Shown: positions 25,549 through 32,786 of the stretch, piece after piece
Layout of the letters: the number at the start of each line of letters is the position of its first letter
Position numbering within the stretch: the stretch's first letter is position 1
NCBI GenBank assembly: GCA_947457935.1
Contig: CANGXP010000013.1
Location: 1 to 40,820 of the forward strand
Length of the DNA: 40,820 nucleotides
Source of the DNA: Alphaproteobacteria bacterium
GTDB taxonomy: Bacteria > Pseudomonadota > Alphaproteobacteria > JAJTHO01 > CANGXP01
Reading direction: 5' to 3'
Notes under the pieces: generated by a model
Database searches by the model: none
Seen by the model: only the letters and a program-made list of their open reading frames with translations
What the model was told of the DNA's origin: nothing
Translations under genes and position numbers: made by a program

Positions 25549-26018
25549 GATGCCTCCAGAAAAAGGGTTTGCCACTGTGGCTCTGTTTGCCTTAGAGCTT
25601 CACTCACCACAATCCCTGCACTCATCGCCACATTCAGCGAACGAGCGGTCGGCACTTGGGGAATGCGCACGGCGGTGGTTGTTTCTGCAAACACAGTGGC
25701 AGGCACGCCCGCACTTTCCGATCCCAACAATAAAATATCATCAGGTTGATAGGCAAGCGTGCAATAGGATTGGGTTGCTTTGGTGCTGAGGAGAATAATC
25801 CGCTGCGCTGCCCGTGCCTCTTTAAAGTGTTCCCAACTGCCAAAGCGGGTAATGGTAACATCCGCGCCATAATCCATGGCAACGCGCTTCAAGCGTTTGT
25901 CATCCAGCACAAAGCCGCACGGCTCGATAATATCCAAGCCAATTCCAAAGCAAGCGGCAAGCCTTAAGAGTGCGCCTGTGTTTTGGGGAATGTCGGGTTG
26001 GTAGAGAGCGAGTTTCAT
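25536..26018 (-). CDS. trmL: tRNA (cytidine/uridine-2'-O-)-methyltransferase TrmL
   Basis: 160 aa SPOUT-class methyltransferase. It starts [22 protein letters not shown], the TrmL/SpoU motif 1. The trefoil-knot SAM site is [11 protein letters not shown], followed by [20 protein letters not shown]. It 2'-O-methylates the wobble base of tRNA-Leu isoacceptors. Size and motifs fit TrmL rather than TrmH or RlmB, which have extra domains. The 3' end overlaps hemF by 13 bases, so the two are cotranscribed. Confidence 0.93.
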   Translation of the reverse strand: MKLALYQPDIPQNTGALLRLAACFGIGLDIIEPCGFVLDDKRLKRVAMDYGADVTITRFGSWEHFKEARAAQRIILLSTKATQSYCTLAYQPDDILLLGSESAGVPATVFAETTTAVRIPQVPTARSLNVAMSAGIVVSEALRQTEPQWQTLFLEASCNP

Positions 26019-26061
26019 AGGCGAGAGTAGGGGGGTGAGAGGCTGGAGTGGGTGTATCGCC

Positions 26062-27447
26062 TCACCCTAATACTCTTTTAAGCATCTCCACATCATCAGC
26101 AAAGGCTTTATCGTCTTTCACCAGTTCTTCAATGGTTTTCACGGCATGCATGACGGTGGTGTGGTCTCGCCCGCCAAAACTCCGCCCAATATCGGGGAGG
26201 GAGCGGGAGGTGAGGATTTTGGAGAGATACATCGCAACTTGGCGGGGACGTGCCACGTTACGCGCACGACGCGCCGAATGCATATCACTCACGCGCACGT
26301 TGAAATGTTCCGCCACTTTGGTTTGAATATCTTCGATGGTGAGTTTTTTATCGTTGGCACGGAGGAGGTCTTTCAGCAGCCGCTGGGTGCTTTCCAGTGT
26401 GAGCGGTTCCCCCACAAACTGCGCATGCGCCGCAATACGGTTGAGTGCGCCTTCTAATTCTCTTACGTTGGAGTTTATTTTGGTGGCGAGGAATTCTAGT
26501 ACATTCTGCGGGACAATTGCCCCCAATTTTTCAACCTTAGATTGCAAAATTCCTAGTCTTAACTCGAAAGTTGCAGGGTGAATGTCGGCGACTAACCCCC
26601 ATCCAAGGCGGGATTTAAGGCGGTCTTCCATGCCCTCTAAGTCGCTAGGGGATTTATCAGCGGAGATAATCACCTGCCTGTTTTGGTCAACCAAGGCATT
26701 GAAAGTATGGAAAAATTCTTCTTGGGTGGAGTCTTTCCCGCTGATGAACTGCACATCATCAATCATCAACACATCAACCGAACGAAAATTCTCCTTAAAC
26801 GACATGGTATCCTTAAAGCGCAAGGCTTTGATAAACTGATACATGAACTTTTCAGCGGAGAGGTATAGTACGCGACGTTTTGGATGTTTTGTTGCAATGT
26901 GCCATGCAATGGCATGCATGAGGTGCGTTTTGCCTAAGCCTACGCCGCCATAGAGAAATAGGGGGTTGAACCCGACCGCTTCTGATTCCGCCACGCGGCG
27001 GGCAGCGGCGAATGCCAGTTCATTCGATTTGCCCACTATGAAATTATCAAACGTATAGCGCGGGTCAAGCAGGGAGGTGAATTGCTGCGGATTGCTTAAA
27101 ATATCGATGGTGTCAGCGGCTGGAGTAACGGGCGGGTTTGATGCGGCAACGGGCGCATTGTCTTGCAAAGGAGCGTTGTTCTCTTTAGTTTCTTTGCTGT
27201 CGGCGATGATCAGTTCAACATTGCTAATGCGGGGGTTTTCAAGGCGTACACATTTTCGGATTTGATCGCCATAATGGCTTTCAATCCAATTCCGCATAAA
27301 CTTGCTGGGAACGGTAAGGCGCACCGTTTGTGCTTCAACATTGCCCATTTCAACGGGTTGCAACCAGCTTCGAAAAGCAGCATCGCCCACTTCAGAGCGC
27401 AGGCGTTCCTTAACTGTTGTCCATTGTGCAGGGTTCACGCACGTCAT
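26062..27447 (-). CDS. dnaA: Chromosomal replication initiator DnaA
   Basis: About 461 aa from the ATG at 27447. A GTG at 27438 has AGAGG at better spacing (9 bases) and may be the real start; a GTG at 27480 is less likely. Domain I starts NPAQWTTVKERL. A low-complexity linker rich in Asn, Pro and Ala lies at about 100-120. The AAA+ domain has Walker A GGVGLGKTHLMHA, Walker B VDVLMIDDVQFISG and the arginine-finger region MEDRLKSRLGWGL. The C-terminal DNA-binding domain carries the DnaA signature GRSFGGRDHTTVMHAVKTIEEL. Follows rpsT by 122 bp on the same strand, a common alphaproteobacterial order. Confidence 0.97.
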   Translation of the reverse strand: MTCVNPAQWTTVKERLRSEVGDAAFRSWLQPVEMGNVEAQTVRLTVPSKFMRNWIESHYGDQIRKCVRLENPRISNVELIIADSKETKENNAPLQDNAPVAASNPPVTPAADTIDILSNPQQFTSLLDPRYTFDNFIVGKSNELAFAAARRVAESEAVGFNPLFLYGGVGLGKTHLMHAIAWHIATKHPKRRVLYLSAEKFMYQFIKALRFKDTMSFKENFRSVDVLMIDDVQFISGKDSTQEEFFHTFNALVDQNRQVIISADKSPSDLEGMEDRLKSRLGWGLVADIHPATFELRLGILQSKVEKLGAIVPQNVLEFLATKINSNVRELEGALNRIAAHAQFVGEPLTLESTQRLLKDLLRANDKKLTIEDIQTKVAEHFNVRVSDMHSARRARNVARPRQVAMYLSKILTSRSLPDIGRSFGGRDHTTVMHAVKTIEELVKDDKAFADDVEMLKRVLG

Positions 27448-27569
27448 CCTCTGTAAGTAAGTAGGGCGCAATAACCCCACAACAAGAAACTGTTTTCAAA
27501 AAATCAACAGGAAGGAAGGGGAAAAAATGACTGCTTGTGTATGCAGTTCTTATTGAAGAGTATAAACGC

Positions 27570-27839
27570 TTACGCCGCTTTTAACAGCTTTAAACGTTTT
27601 ACTAAACGAGATACTTTGCGTGCCGCTGTATTCTTGGGCACAACACCTTTAGAAACACCGCTCATCAACTCAGATTCTACGGCTAAAACAGCAGCTTTTG
27701 CTTCTACAGGGTTGCCCGCAGCCAGTGTTTCTTCGGCTTTACGCACAAAGGTTCTGATGCGGCTAACGCGTGAACGGTTTACAGCCGTGCGGCGTTCTGT
27801 TTGACGAATACGTTTTTTTGCAGAAAGATGGTGAGCCAT
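27570..27839 (-). CDS. rpsT: 30S ribosomal protein S20
   Basis: 89 aa, very basic, the usual S20 length. It begins MAHHLSAKKRIRQTERRTAVN and ends in KNTAARKVSRLVKRL, both typical. Binds 16S rRNA early in 30S assembly. Lies upstream of dnaA on the same strand. A DnaA-box-like site lies upstream of its start. Confidence 0.96.
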   Translation of the reverse strand: MAHHLSAKKRIRQTERRTAVNRSRVSRIRTFVRKAEETLAAGNPVEAKAAVLAVESELMSGVSKGVVPKNTAARKVSRLVKRLKLLKAA

Positions 27840-27857
27840 GAATATTACTCAAGTGAT

Positions 27858-27933
27858 TATGGATAAGAAGGGAATCTGACAATATCGGCGTAAAAGGGAT
27901 TGGTCAAGGAGTTTTGCATTTGCCTGTGGATAA
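27858..27933. promoter_or_regulatory. DnaA box(es) upstream of rpsT-dnaA
   Basis: TGTGGATAA at 27925-27933 is a perfect DnaA box (complement TTATCCACA). TATGGATAA at 27858-27866 is a one-mismatch version in the same orientation. They lie in the 183-bp A+T-rich gap between rpsT and the divergent pgeF. Two sites suit DnaA autoregulation better than a full origin; no cluster or 13-mer array is seen. Confidence 0.5.
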
Positions 27934-27996
27934 TTTTTTCAGAAGGAATGTTTTGAAAAACAGCTTTACCTGTCTGGTCTTCAGTTTTACGTTGTT

Positions 27997-28020
27997 CGAA
28001 ACCCGAAACCCGAAACCCGA
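27997..28020. repeat. Heptamer tandem repeat (CGAAACC)3 next to the pgeF start
   Basis: Three exact CGAAACC units (27997-28017) and a partial fourth end two bases before the pgeF ATG at 28023, where a ribosome-binding site would be expected. The unit resembles the CGAGGCT heptamer in the pheS-pheT gap. Confidence 0.8.
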
Positions 28021-28022
28021 GC

Positions 28023-28787
28023 ATGATTACCACACCTCTTTTAACCCATCCTGCCATTGCCCACGCGTTTTTTGGACGACAAGGGGGGGTGAGTGACGGT
28101 GTGTATGCCTCGCTGAATATTGGTTATGGTAGCAAGGACACGCGAGAAAACATCACGCAAAACCGTGCGCTCGCCATGCAAGCCTTGGGGTTGCCCGATG
28201 TGCCGTTGGTCACCACGACGCAAACGCATAGCGCGATTGTTCATGCGGTCACCACGCCTTTTGAACCGATAAACGCGCCTGAAGGCGATGGATTAGTAAC
28301 CAATATAAAAAATATAGCATTAGGCGTACAAACGGCGGATTGCGCTCCCATTTTATTTTATGAACCCCAAGCACAAGTGATTGGCGGTGCCCATGCAGGC
28401 TGGAAAGGGGCGTTAGGCGGCATTCTGGAAGCAACCGTGCGGGCAATGGAAGGGCTTGGCGCAGCAGCGGAGAAAATTATTGCGGTGATTGGCCCGTGTA
28501 TTCAGCCAGCGTCTTATGAAGTGGACAGTGTGTTTTATCAGACGTTTCTCGCGCAATCGGCTGCGTATCACACGTTTTTTACAGAAGGTGACACGCCGCT
28601 GAAATTTTATTTCGACTTACCGAGCTTTGTGCGGTTTCGTCTTTATAATTGTGGCGTGACAAAAATTGACGATGTGGCGGAAGACACGGTAAGCCAGCCA
28701 GAGAGATTTTTCAGCTTTCGGCGGGCAACGCAACAAGGAGAAACCGACTATGGACGGGAGCTTTCTGTGATTTGTTTGCATGGGTGA
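28023..28787 (+). CDS. pgeF: Peptidoglycan editing factor PgeF (YfiH/laccase-domain protein)
   Basis: 254 aa. The COG1496 active-site residues are visible in TQTHSAIVHA (His), VQTADCAPILF (Cys) and GGAHAGWKGALGG (His), with GPCIQPASYEV further on. The family was once annotated as polyphenol oxidase/laccase and purine nucleoside phosphorylase. In E. coli YfiH removes wrongly incorporated L-Ser from muropeptide precursors. Single gene, divergent from rpsT. A heptamer tandem repeat occupies the position of its ribosome-binding site, so translation may be weak or unusual. Confidence 0.92.
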   Translation: MITTPLLTHPAIAHAFFGRQGGVSDGVYASLNIGYGSKDTRENITQNRALAMQALGLPDVPLVTTTQTHSAIVHAVTTPFEPINAPEGDGLVTNIKNIALGVQTADCAPILFYEPQAQVIGGAHAGWKGALGGILEATVRAMEGLGAAAEKIIAVIGPCIQPASYEVDSVFYQTFLAQSAAYHTFFTEGDTPLKFYFDLPSFVRFRLYNCGVTKIDDVAEDTVSQPERFFSFRRATQQGETDYGRELSVICLHG

Positions 28788-28856
28788 TAAATACTTTTAT
28801 GCAACAGGTGTTGATTGCTGATTGCCACTGAAAATTTTTTATTCTATAGAGCAACA

Positions 28857-28875
28857 TTGACGTTTAGTCCGTCAA
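28857..28875. promoter_or_regulatory. Inverted repeat upstream of petABC
   Basis: TTGACG (28857-28862) and CGTCAA (28870-28875) are perfect complements around a 7-base loop, 64 bp before the petA start. A second, smaller palindrome (AATCT-AATTC-AGATT) follows at 28876-28890. Arm sequence and spacing differ from an FNR box. TTGACG could also be a -35 box, but no good -10 sits 17 bp on. Confidence 0.35.
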
Positions 28876-28938
28876 ATCTAATTCAGATTAGCTGGACATA
28901 AGCGCGCTTTTTATAACATTTTCATTGATGTATTTTTT

Positions 28939-29502
28939 ATGGCGACGAAAAAAACTTCTTCTTCTCATCCCGCAGCCGATGCGCCGAAAGACCCCACAAA
29001 ACGGGATTTCTTGGCAATGGCATCAGGCGCTGTTGCCGTGGCGGGAGCCGCAGGGGCTGCATGGCCGCTGCTGGATAGTTTGCGTCCTGCAGCAGACGTG
29101 CTTGCGCTTTCCACCACAGAAGTTGATTTGAGCAAGATTCCTGTGGGACAAAGTTTAACGGTGATGTGGCGCGGTAAGCCTGTATTCGTGAAGCATCGCA
29201 CTGAGGAAGAAATTGCAGCGGCAAAGGACGTGAATATTTCTCAGTTGCCTGACCCTGAAACAGATGACGTGCGTGTTAAAAAGCCCGAATGGCTCGTTAC
29301 GGTGGGTGTGTGTACGCACCTTGGTTGTGTGCCGACAGGGCAGGGGATGACGGATAATAAGGGCGAGTTTAACGGCTGGTTCTGTCCGTGTCATGGTTCT
29401 GCTTACGATACCTCAGGGCGCATCCGCAAAGGCCCTGCCCCTAAAAACCTTGTCGTTCCCCCGTACGCGTTCCTCAACGATACCACCATTAAAATTGGAT
29501 AA
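28939..29502 (+). CDS. petA: Ubiquinol-cytochrome c reductase iron-sulfur (Rieske) subunit
   Basis: 187 aa. The 2Fe-2S ligands are in CTHLGC (Cys125, His127, Cys130) and CPCHGS (Cys149, Cys151, His152), with the disulfide cysteines included. The N-terminus has [21 protein letters not shown], a Tat-type anchor with KR in place of RR, as in other Rieske proteins; it stays uncleaved as the membrane anchor. It takes electrons from ubiquinol in the bc1 complex. First gene of petABC, 5 bp before petB. Confidence 0.96.
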   Translation: MATKKTSSSHPAADAPKDPTKRDFLAMASGAVAVAGAAGAAWPLLDSLRPAADVLALSTTEVDLSKIPVGQSLTVMWRGKPVFVKHRTEEEIAAAKDVNISQLPDPETDDVRVKKPEWLVTVGVCTHLGCVPTGQGMTDNKGEFNGWFCPCHGSAYDTSGRIRKGPAPKNLVVPPYAFLNDTTIKIG

Positions 29503-29507
29503 GACAC

Positions 29508-30818
29508 ATGGCGAGCACTGTTTATAATCCGAATACTAAAGGCTGGAAAGAGTGGCTAGACCACCGCTTGCCTGTGTTTACATTCATGGACCATGAATTA
29601 AATAAGTATCCTACGCCCAAAAACTTAAACTATTGGTGGAATTTTGGGTCGTTAGCAGGGATTACGCTTGTCATTATGATTATGACAGGGTTGTTCCTTG
29701 CCATGCATTATACCAGCAGCACGACACTCGCGTTTAACAGTGTGGAACGTATTATGCGCGATGTGAACGGTGGCTGGCTCATTCGCTATGTCCATGCGAA
29801 TGGCGCGTCCATGTTCTTTATGGTGGTGTATATTCATATTTTTCGCGGGCTGTATTTCGGCTCGTATAAGCCGCCACGGGAAGTATTGTGGGCGTTGGGC
29901 GTGGTGATTTTCCTCCTGATGATGGCAACCGCGTTTATGGGGTATGTGTTGCCATGGGGACAAATGAGTTTCTGGGGCGCAACGGTTATTACTAACTTGT
30001 TTTCCGCCATTCCTGTGATTGGCGATACCATTGTAACATGGTTGTGGGGCGGTTTTTCGGTGGATAACCCCACCTTAACCCGTTTCTTTGCGTTACACTT
30101 TTTGATGCCGTTTCTGATTGTGGGCGTGGTGATTCTGCACATTGTGGCGTTGCACCGTTTTGGCTCGAATAACCCCCTTGGTATTGATATTAAAGAGAAA
30201 AAAGATACCATTCCGTTCCATCCCTATTACACCATTAAAGATATGTATGGTTTGGGCGTGTTCTTGTGCATCTGGGCGGCGTTTGTATTTTATGCGCCGA
30301 ACTATTTAGGGCATCCTGATAACTACACCCCCGCAAACCCGATGGTAACGCCCGCGCACATTGTGCCAGAGTGGTATTTCTTGCCGTTCTATGCGATTTT
30401 GCGTGCCGTAGATTTCAATATTCCGCTTGGATTTTACACGATTGAGGCAAAATTAGGCGGCGTGATTGCGATGTTTGGTTCAATTCTCGTCCTGTTCGCG
30501 TTGCCATGGTTGGATAAACACCCTGTGCGCTCTGCACGGTTTCGCCCGTATTACAAGTGGATTTATTGGACATGGATTATCGCATTTGTAACATTAGGGC
30601 AAACAGGGGCATTACTGCCCGATCAGCCGTTCTATTTCATTTTCTTCGGGCATGAAGTGAGCTTTGGCATCAAAACCATTACGGTCGCGCAAATCTCAAC
30701 ATTTTGGTATTTCTTTGTGTTCTTAGGAGTTATGCCGATTTTGAGTAAAATAGAACCCGTGAAAGCGTTGCCGTATAGCATTAGCAACCCTGTGCTGACC
30801 GCAAAAGAGGGGAAATAG
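29508..30818 (+). CDS. petB: Ubiquinol-cytochrome c reductase cytochrome b
   Basis: 436 aa, full-length cytochrome b with eight predicted membrane helices, not the split b6/subunit IV form. The haem-binding histidines are in LAMHYT and [10 protein letters not shown] (first half) and in LHFLMPF and [14 protein letters not shown] (second half). The quinol-site motif [13 protein letters not shown] is intact. It sits between petA and petC with 4-5 bp gaps, so the three are one operon. Confidence 0.97.
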   Translation: MASTVYNPNTKGWKEWLDHRLPVFTFMDHELNKYPTPKNLNYWWNFGSLAGITLVIMIMTGLFLAMHYTSSTTLAFNSVERIMRDVNGGWLIRYVHANGASMFFMVVYIHIFRGLYFGSYKPPREVLWALGVVIFLLMMATAFMGYVLPWGQMSFWGATVITNLFSAIPVIGDTIVTWLWGGFSVDNPTLTRFFALHFLMPFLIVGVVILHIVALHRFGSNNPLGIDIKEKKDTIPFHPYYTIKDMYGLGVFLCIWAAFVFYAPNYLGHPDNYTPANPMVTPAHIVPEWYFLPFYAILRAVDFNIPLGFYTIEAKLGGVIAMFGSILVLFALPWLDKHPVRSARFRPYYKWIYWTWIIAFVTLGQTGALLPDQPFYFIFFGHEVSFGIKTITVAQISTFWYFFVFLGVMPILSKIEPVKALPYSISNPVLTAKEGK

Positions 30819-30822
30819 TATA

Positions 30823-31593
30823 ATGAAAAAGACTATCTTTTCCCTTGTTGCGAGTGCGTTGGTGTTTGCGAGTGTGCCTGTATTTGCAGGGGGTGGGGCT
30901 GTTCTTGAGCCGCCGCAACACCCGTGGTCATTTGAAGGCGTGACAGGAAAATTTGATAAGCAACAGTTACAGCGAGGCTTTCAGGTGTATAAAGAGGTGT
31001 GCTCCACCTGTCATGCCTTGTCAAAAATTGCCTTTCGTAATTTAAGTGACCTAGGCTATTCAGAAGACGAACTAAAAGCCTTAGCAGGGCAATATAAAGT
31101 GATTGATGGGCCGAATGATGCGGGCGATATGTTTGAGCGTCCTGCGCGTCCGAGCGATATTATCCCTGGTCCCTTTGCGAATGAAAAAGCAGCGCGTGCC
31201 GCCAATGGCGGGGCGTATCCGTTGGATTTGTCCCTTATTGCGAAAGCACGCCATGATGGTAGCAACTATGTGCGTGCCTTGTTAATGGGGTATGAGAATG
31301 CGCCGCATGACATGAAAATGCCCGATGGAATGTATTATAATAAATACTTTGCAGGACATCAAATTGCTATGCCGTCGCCTTTTTCTGATGGTGCGGTGGA
31401 TTATCAGGATAATTCCCCTGAAACAGTGCAGCAATATGCAACCGATGTTGCAGCGTTCTTAACATGGGCAGCAGAACCAAAGCTAGAAACACGCAAAGCC
31501 TTAGGGTTGCGGGTGATGACGTTCTTGTTGTCATTAACCGTATTGCTCTATCTCTATAAGCGCAAGGTTTGGAAAGATGTTAAGGGGCACTAG
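30823..31593 (+). CDS. petC: Ubiquinol-cytochrome c reductase cytochrome c1
   Basis: 256 aa. A cleavable Sec signal (VASALVFASVPVFA) precedes the mature start GGGAVLEPP. The haem c motif is CSTCH (residues 60-64), and the axial methionine is probably in GHQIAMPSPF. A single C-terminal membrane anchor (VMTFLLSLTVLLYLYKRKVW) holds it in the inner membrane. It passes electrons from the Rieske centre to cytochrome c. Last gene of petABC, followed by the second cloverleaf-like palindromic element. Confidence 0.96.
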   Translation: MKKTIFSLVASALVFASVPVFAGGGAVLEPPQHPWSFEGVTGKFDKQQLQRGFQVYKEVCSTCHALSKIAFRNLSDLGYSEDELKALAGQYKVIDGPNDAGDMFERPARPSDIIPGPFANEKAARAANGGAYPLDLSLIAKARHDGSNYVRALLMGYENAPHDMKMPDGMYYNKYFAGHQIAMPSPFSDGAVDYQDNSPETVQQYATDVAAFLTWAAEPKLETRKALGLRVMTFLLSLTVLLYLYKRKVWKDVKGH

Positions 31594-31611
31594 ATGCACT
31601 TGATGGCGGTT

Positions 31612-31725
31612 GGCGCGGCGCGGCGGGACAAGAGTCCCGCAAACGAGCACTTTGCTGCAATGAGTTTGTTGGCAACGATAATTGCTGTGTGCTCGTTTCC
31701 AAAATCAAAGATTTTGCGCCGCGCC
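31612..31725. repeat. Structured palindromic element, copy 2 (cloverleaf-like, 114 bp)
   Basis: The outer arms are GGCGCGGCGC (31612-31621) and its exact complement (31716-31725). Inside are a hairpin GCGGGAC-AAGA-GTCCCGC (31623-31640), a central 10-bp stem AAACGAGCAC/GTGCTCGTTT (31641-31650, 31689-31698) around a 38-base loop, and a hairpin AAAATC-AAA-GATTTT (31701-31715). Read on the minus strand, arm order and sizes match the element at 12132-12246, including the 38-base central loop and the AAAATC/GATTTT arm. It fills the gap between the convergent petC and DUF2237 genes. Confidence 0.6.
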
Positions 31726-31726
31726 T

Positions 31727-32110
31727 TCAAGCATACTTCTGCAGCATCTCTAATGAGGCGAGTGCAAGCATATTCTCATGTGTTGCCTCTAAATGCACCT
31801 TCGGCGCAACGCTCGCTTTTTCGGCTTCCATCCAACGTAACGCGCACAAACACCAGCGATCACCTGCCTTTAAGCCCTGAAAAGCATACTCAGGGCGCGG
31901 CGTGGAGAGGTCATTCCCCACTTGCTTGCTAAAGGTGAGGAATTCTTCCGTAACGGTTACCGCGATAATATGCCTGCCTGTATCATCTGCCCCTGTGCGG
32001 CAATAGCCATCACGGTAAAATCCTGTAAGCGGGTCTATGCTACACGCCTGTAATGGCTGTCCGAAGACGTTTTTTTGTTGGAGGGGAGGGAAGCTTTGAA
32101 AATCTGTCAT
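31727..32110 (-). CDS. DUF2237 family protein
   Basis: 127 aa, the usual size of DUF2237 proteins. Recognised from GQPLQACSIDPLTGFYRDGYC near the start, then VTEEFLTFSKQVGNDLSTPRPEYAFQGLKAGDRWCLCALRW and HLEATHENMLALASL. The three spaced cysteines (residues about 23, 37 and 87) are conserved as far as I recall. No signal peptide. The biochemical function of the family is unknown. Convergent with petC; the next gene on the same strand is the glutathione peroxidase. Confidence 0.88.
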   Translation of the reverse strand: MTDFQSFPPLQQKNVFGQPLQACSIDPLTGFYRDGYCRTGADDTGRHIIAVTVTEEFLTFSKQVGNDLSTPRPEYAFQGLKAGDRWCLCALRWMEAEKASVAPKVHLEATHENMLALASLEMLQKYA

Positions 32111-32133
32111 CAGAATTTTCTACCACAGCCTCT

Positions 32134-32697
32134 TTATTTTGCAAGCAGTGCCTCAATGGCTTTCGTCACGCGTTCCGCATCGGGCGCGGTGGTTGAGTTA
32201 AAGTAATCAACCAGCTTGCCATCTTTATCTATCAGATATTTATGGAAATTCCATTTTGGGGCAGTGCCAAAGCCGAGTGTTTTTACTGCCCATTTATAGA
32301 ACGGGTGGGCATTGTCGCCTGTGACTTCTTCTTTGCCCGTCATCGGGAAGGTTACGCCGTAATTCAGTTCACAAAATTTGGCGATGCCCTCTGCATTCAG
32401 CGGTTCTTGCCCGCCAAAATCGTTGCTGGGCACGCCAATCATCACAAAACCACGGTCTTTGTACTTTGCATTAACCGCCTCTAATACCTTAAATTGTGGG
32501 GTGAAGCCGCATTTTGAGGCAGTGTTCACAATCATCACCACCTTGCCTTTAAAGTCGGAAAGTGGCAACGGGTCACCGCCTAACAGCTTTGTGAAGGTAA
32601 AATCGTGGGCGCTTCCTTGTTGCTCAGCAGCTTTACTGGAAAGAAAAGAAAACATAACGAACGCTCCTAATGCGACGAAAAAAACTAAACGGTTCAT
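32134..32697 (-). CDS. Exported glutathione peroxidase-like protein (GPx/BtuE family)
   Basis: 187 aa from the ATG at 32697 (MNRLVFFVALGAFVMFSFL), a typical Sec signal cut near SSKAA. The peroxidatic cysteine is in NTASKCGFTPQ (Cys where animal enzymes have Sec); the other catalytic-tetrad residues are in GVPSNDFGGQEP and WNFHKYLIDKDG. Members reduce hydroperoxides with thioredoxin or glutathione. Periplasmic placement fits the exported MsrB/DipZ repair system at 7-9 kb. A longer in-frame start would give a worse signal peptide. Divergent from the glycosyltransferase gene. Confidence 0.92.
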   Translation of the reverse strand: MNRLVFFVALGAFVMFSFLSSKAAEQQGSAHDFTFTKLLGGDPLPLSDFKGKVVMIVNTASKCGFTPQFKVLEAVNAKYKDRGFVMIGVPSNDFGGQEPLNAEGIAKFCELNYGVTFPMTGKEEVTGDNAHPFYKWAVKTLGFGTAPKWNFHKYLIDKDGKLVDYFNSTTAPDAERVTKAIEALLAK

Positions 32698-32753
32698 GGT
32701 GGATTTCCTATTTGATAAAGAACATAGCGTGCGCTTTGCAATTTTCCAGATGA

Positions 32754-32786
32754 CATACAAATCATACAACCGTATGGTGTTGTATG
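32754..32786 (+). promoter_or_regulatory. Possible operator at the start of the glycosyltransferase gene
   Basis: CATACAA occurs twice directly (32754-32760, 32763-32769). The second copy is part of a perfect 8-bp inverted repeat CATACAAC/GTTGTATG (32763-32770 and 32779-32786) with an 8-base spacer. The right arm includes the ATG of the glycosyltransferase gene. Three half-sites at a start codon in a divergent gap suggest a repressor site or an RNA hairpin blocking translation. Confidence 0.45.

Noticed and set aside
27481-28022. Complete oriC beside dnaA
   Set aside because: Only one perfect and one near DnaA box and no 13-mer array; not enough to call an origin.
31594-31932. Plus-strand 112-codon frame after petC
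   Set aside because: It crosses the palindromic element and is antisense to the DUF2237 gene.
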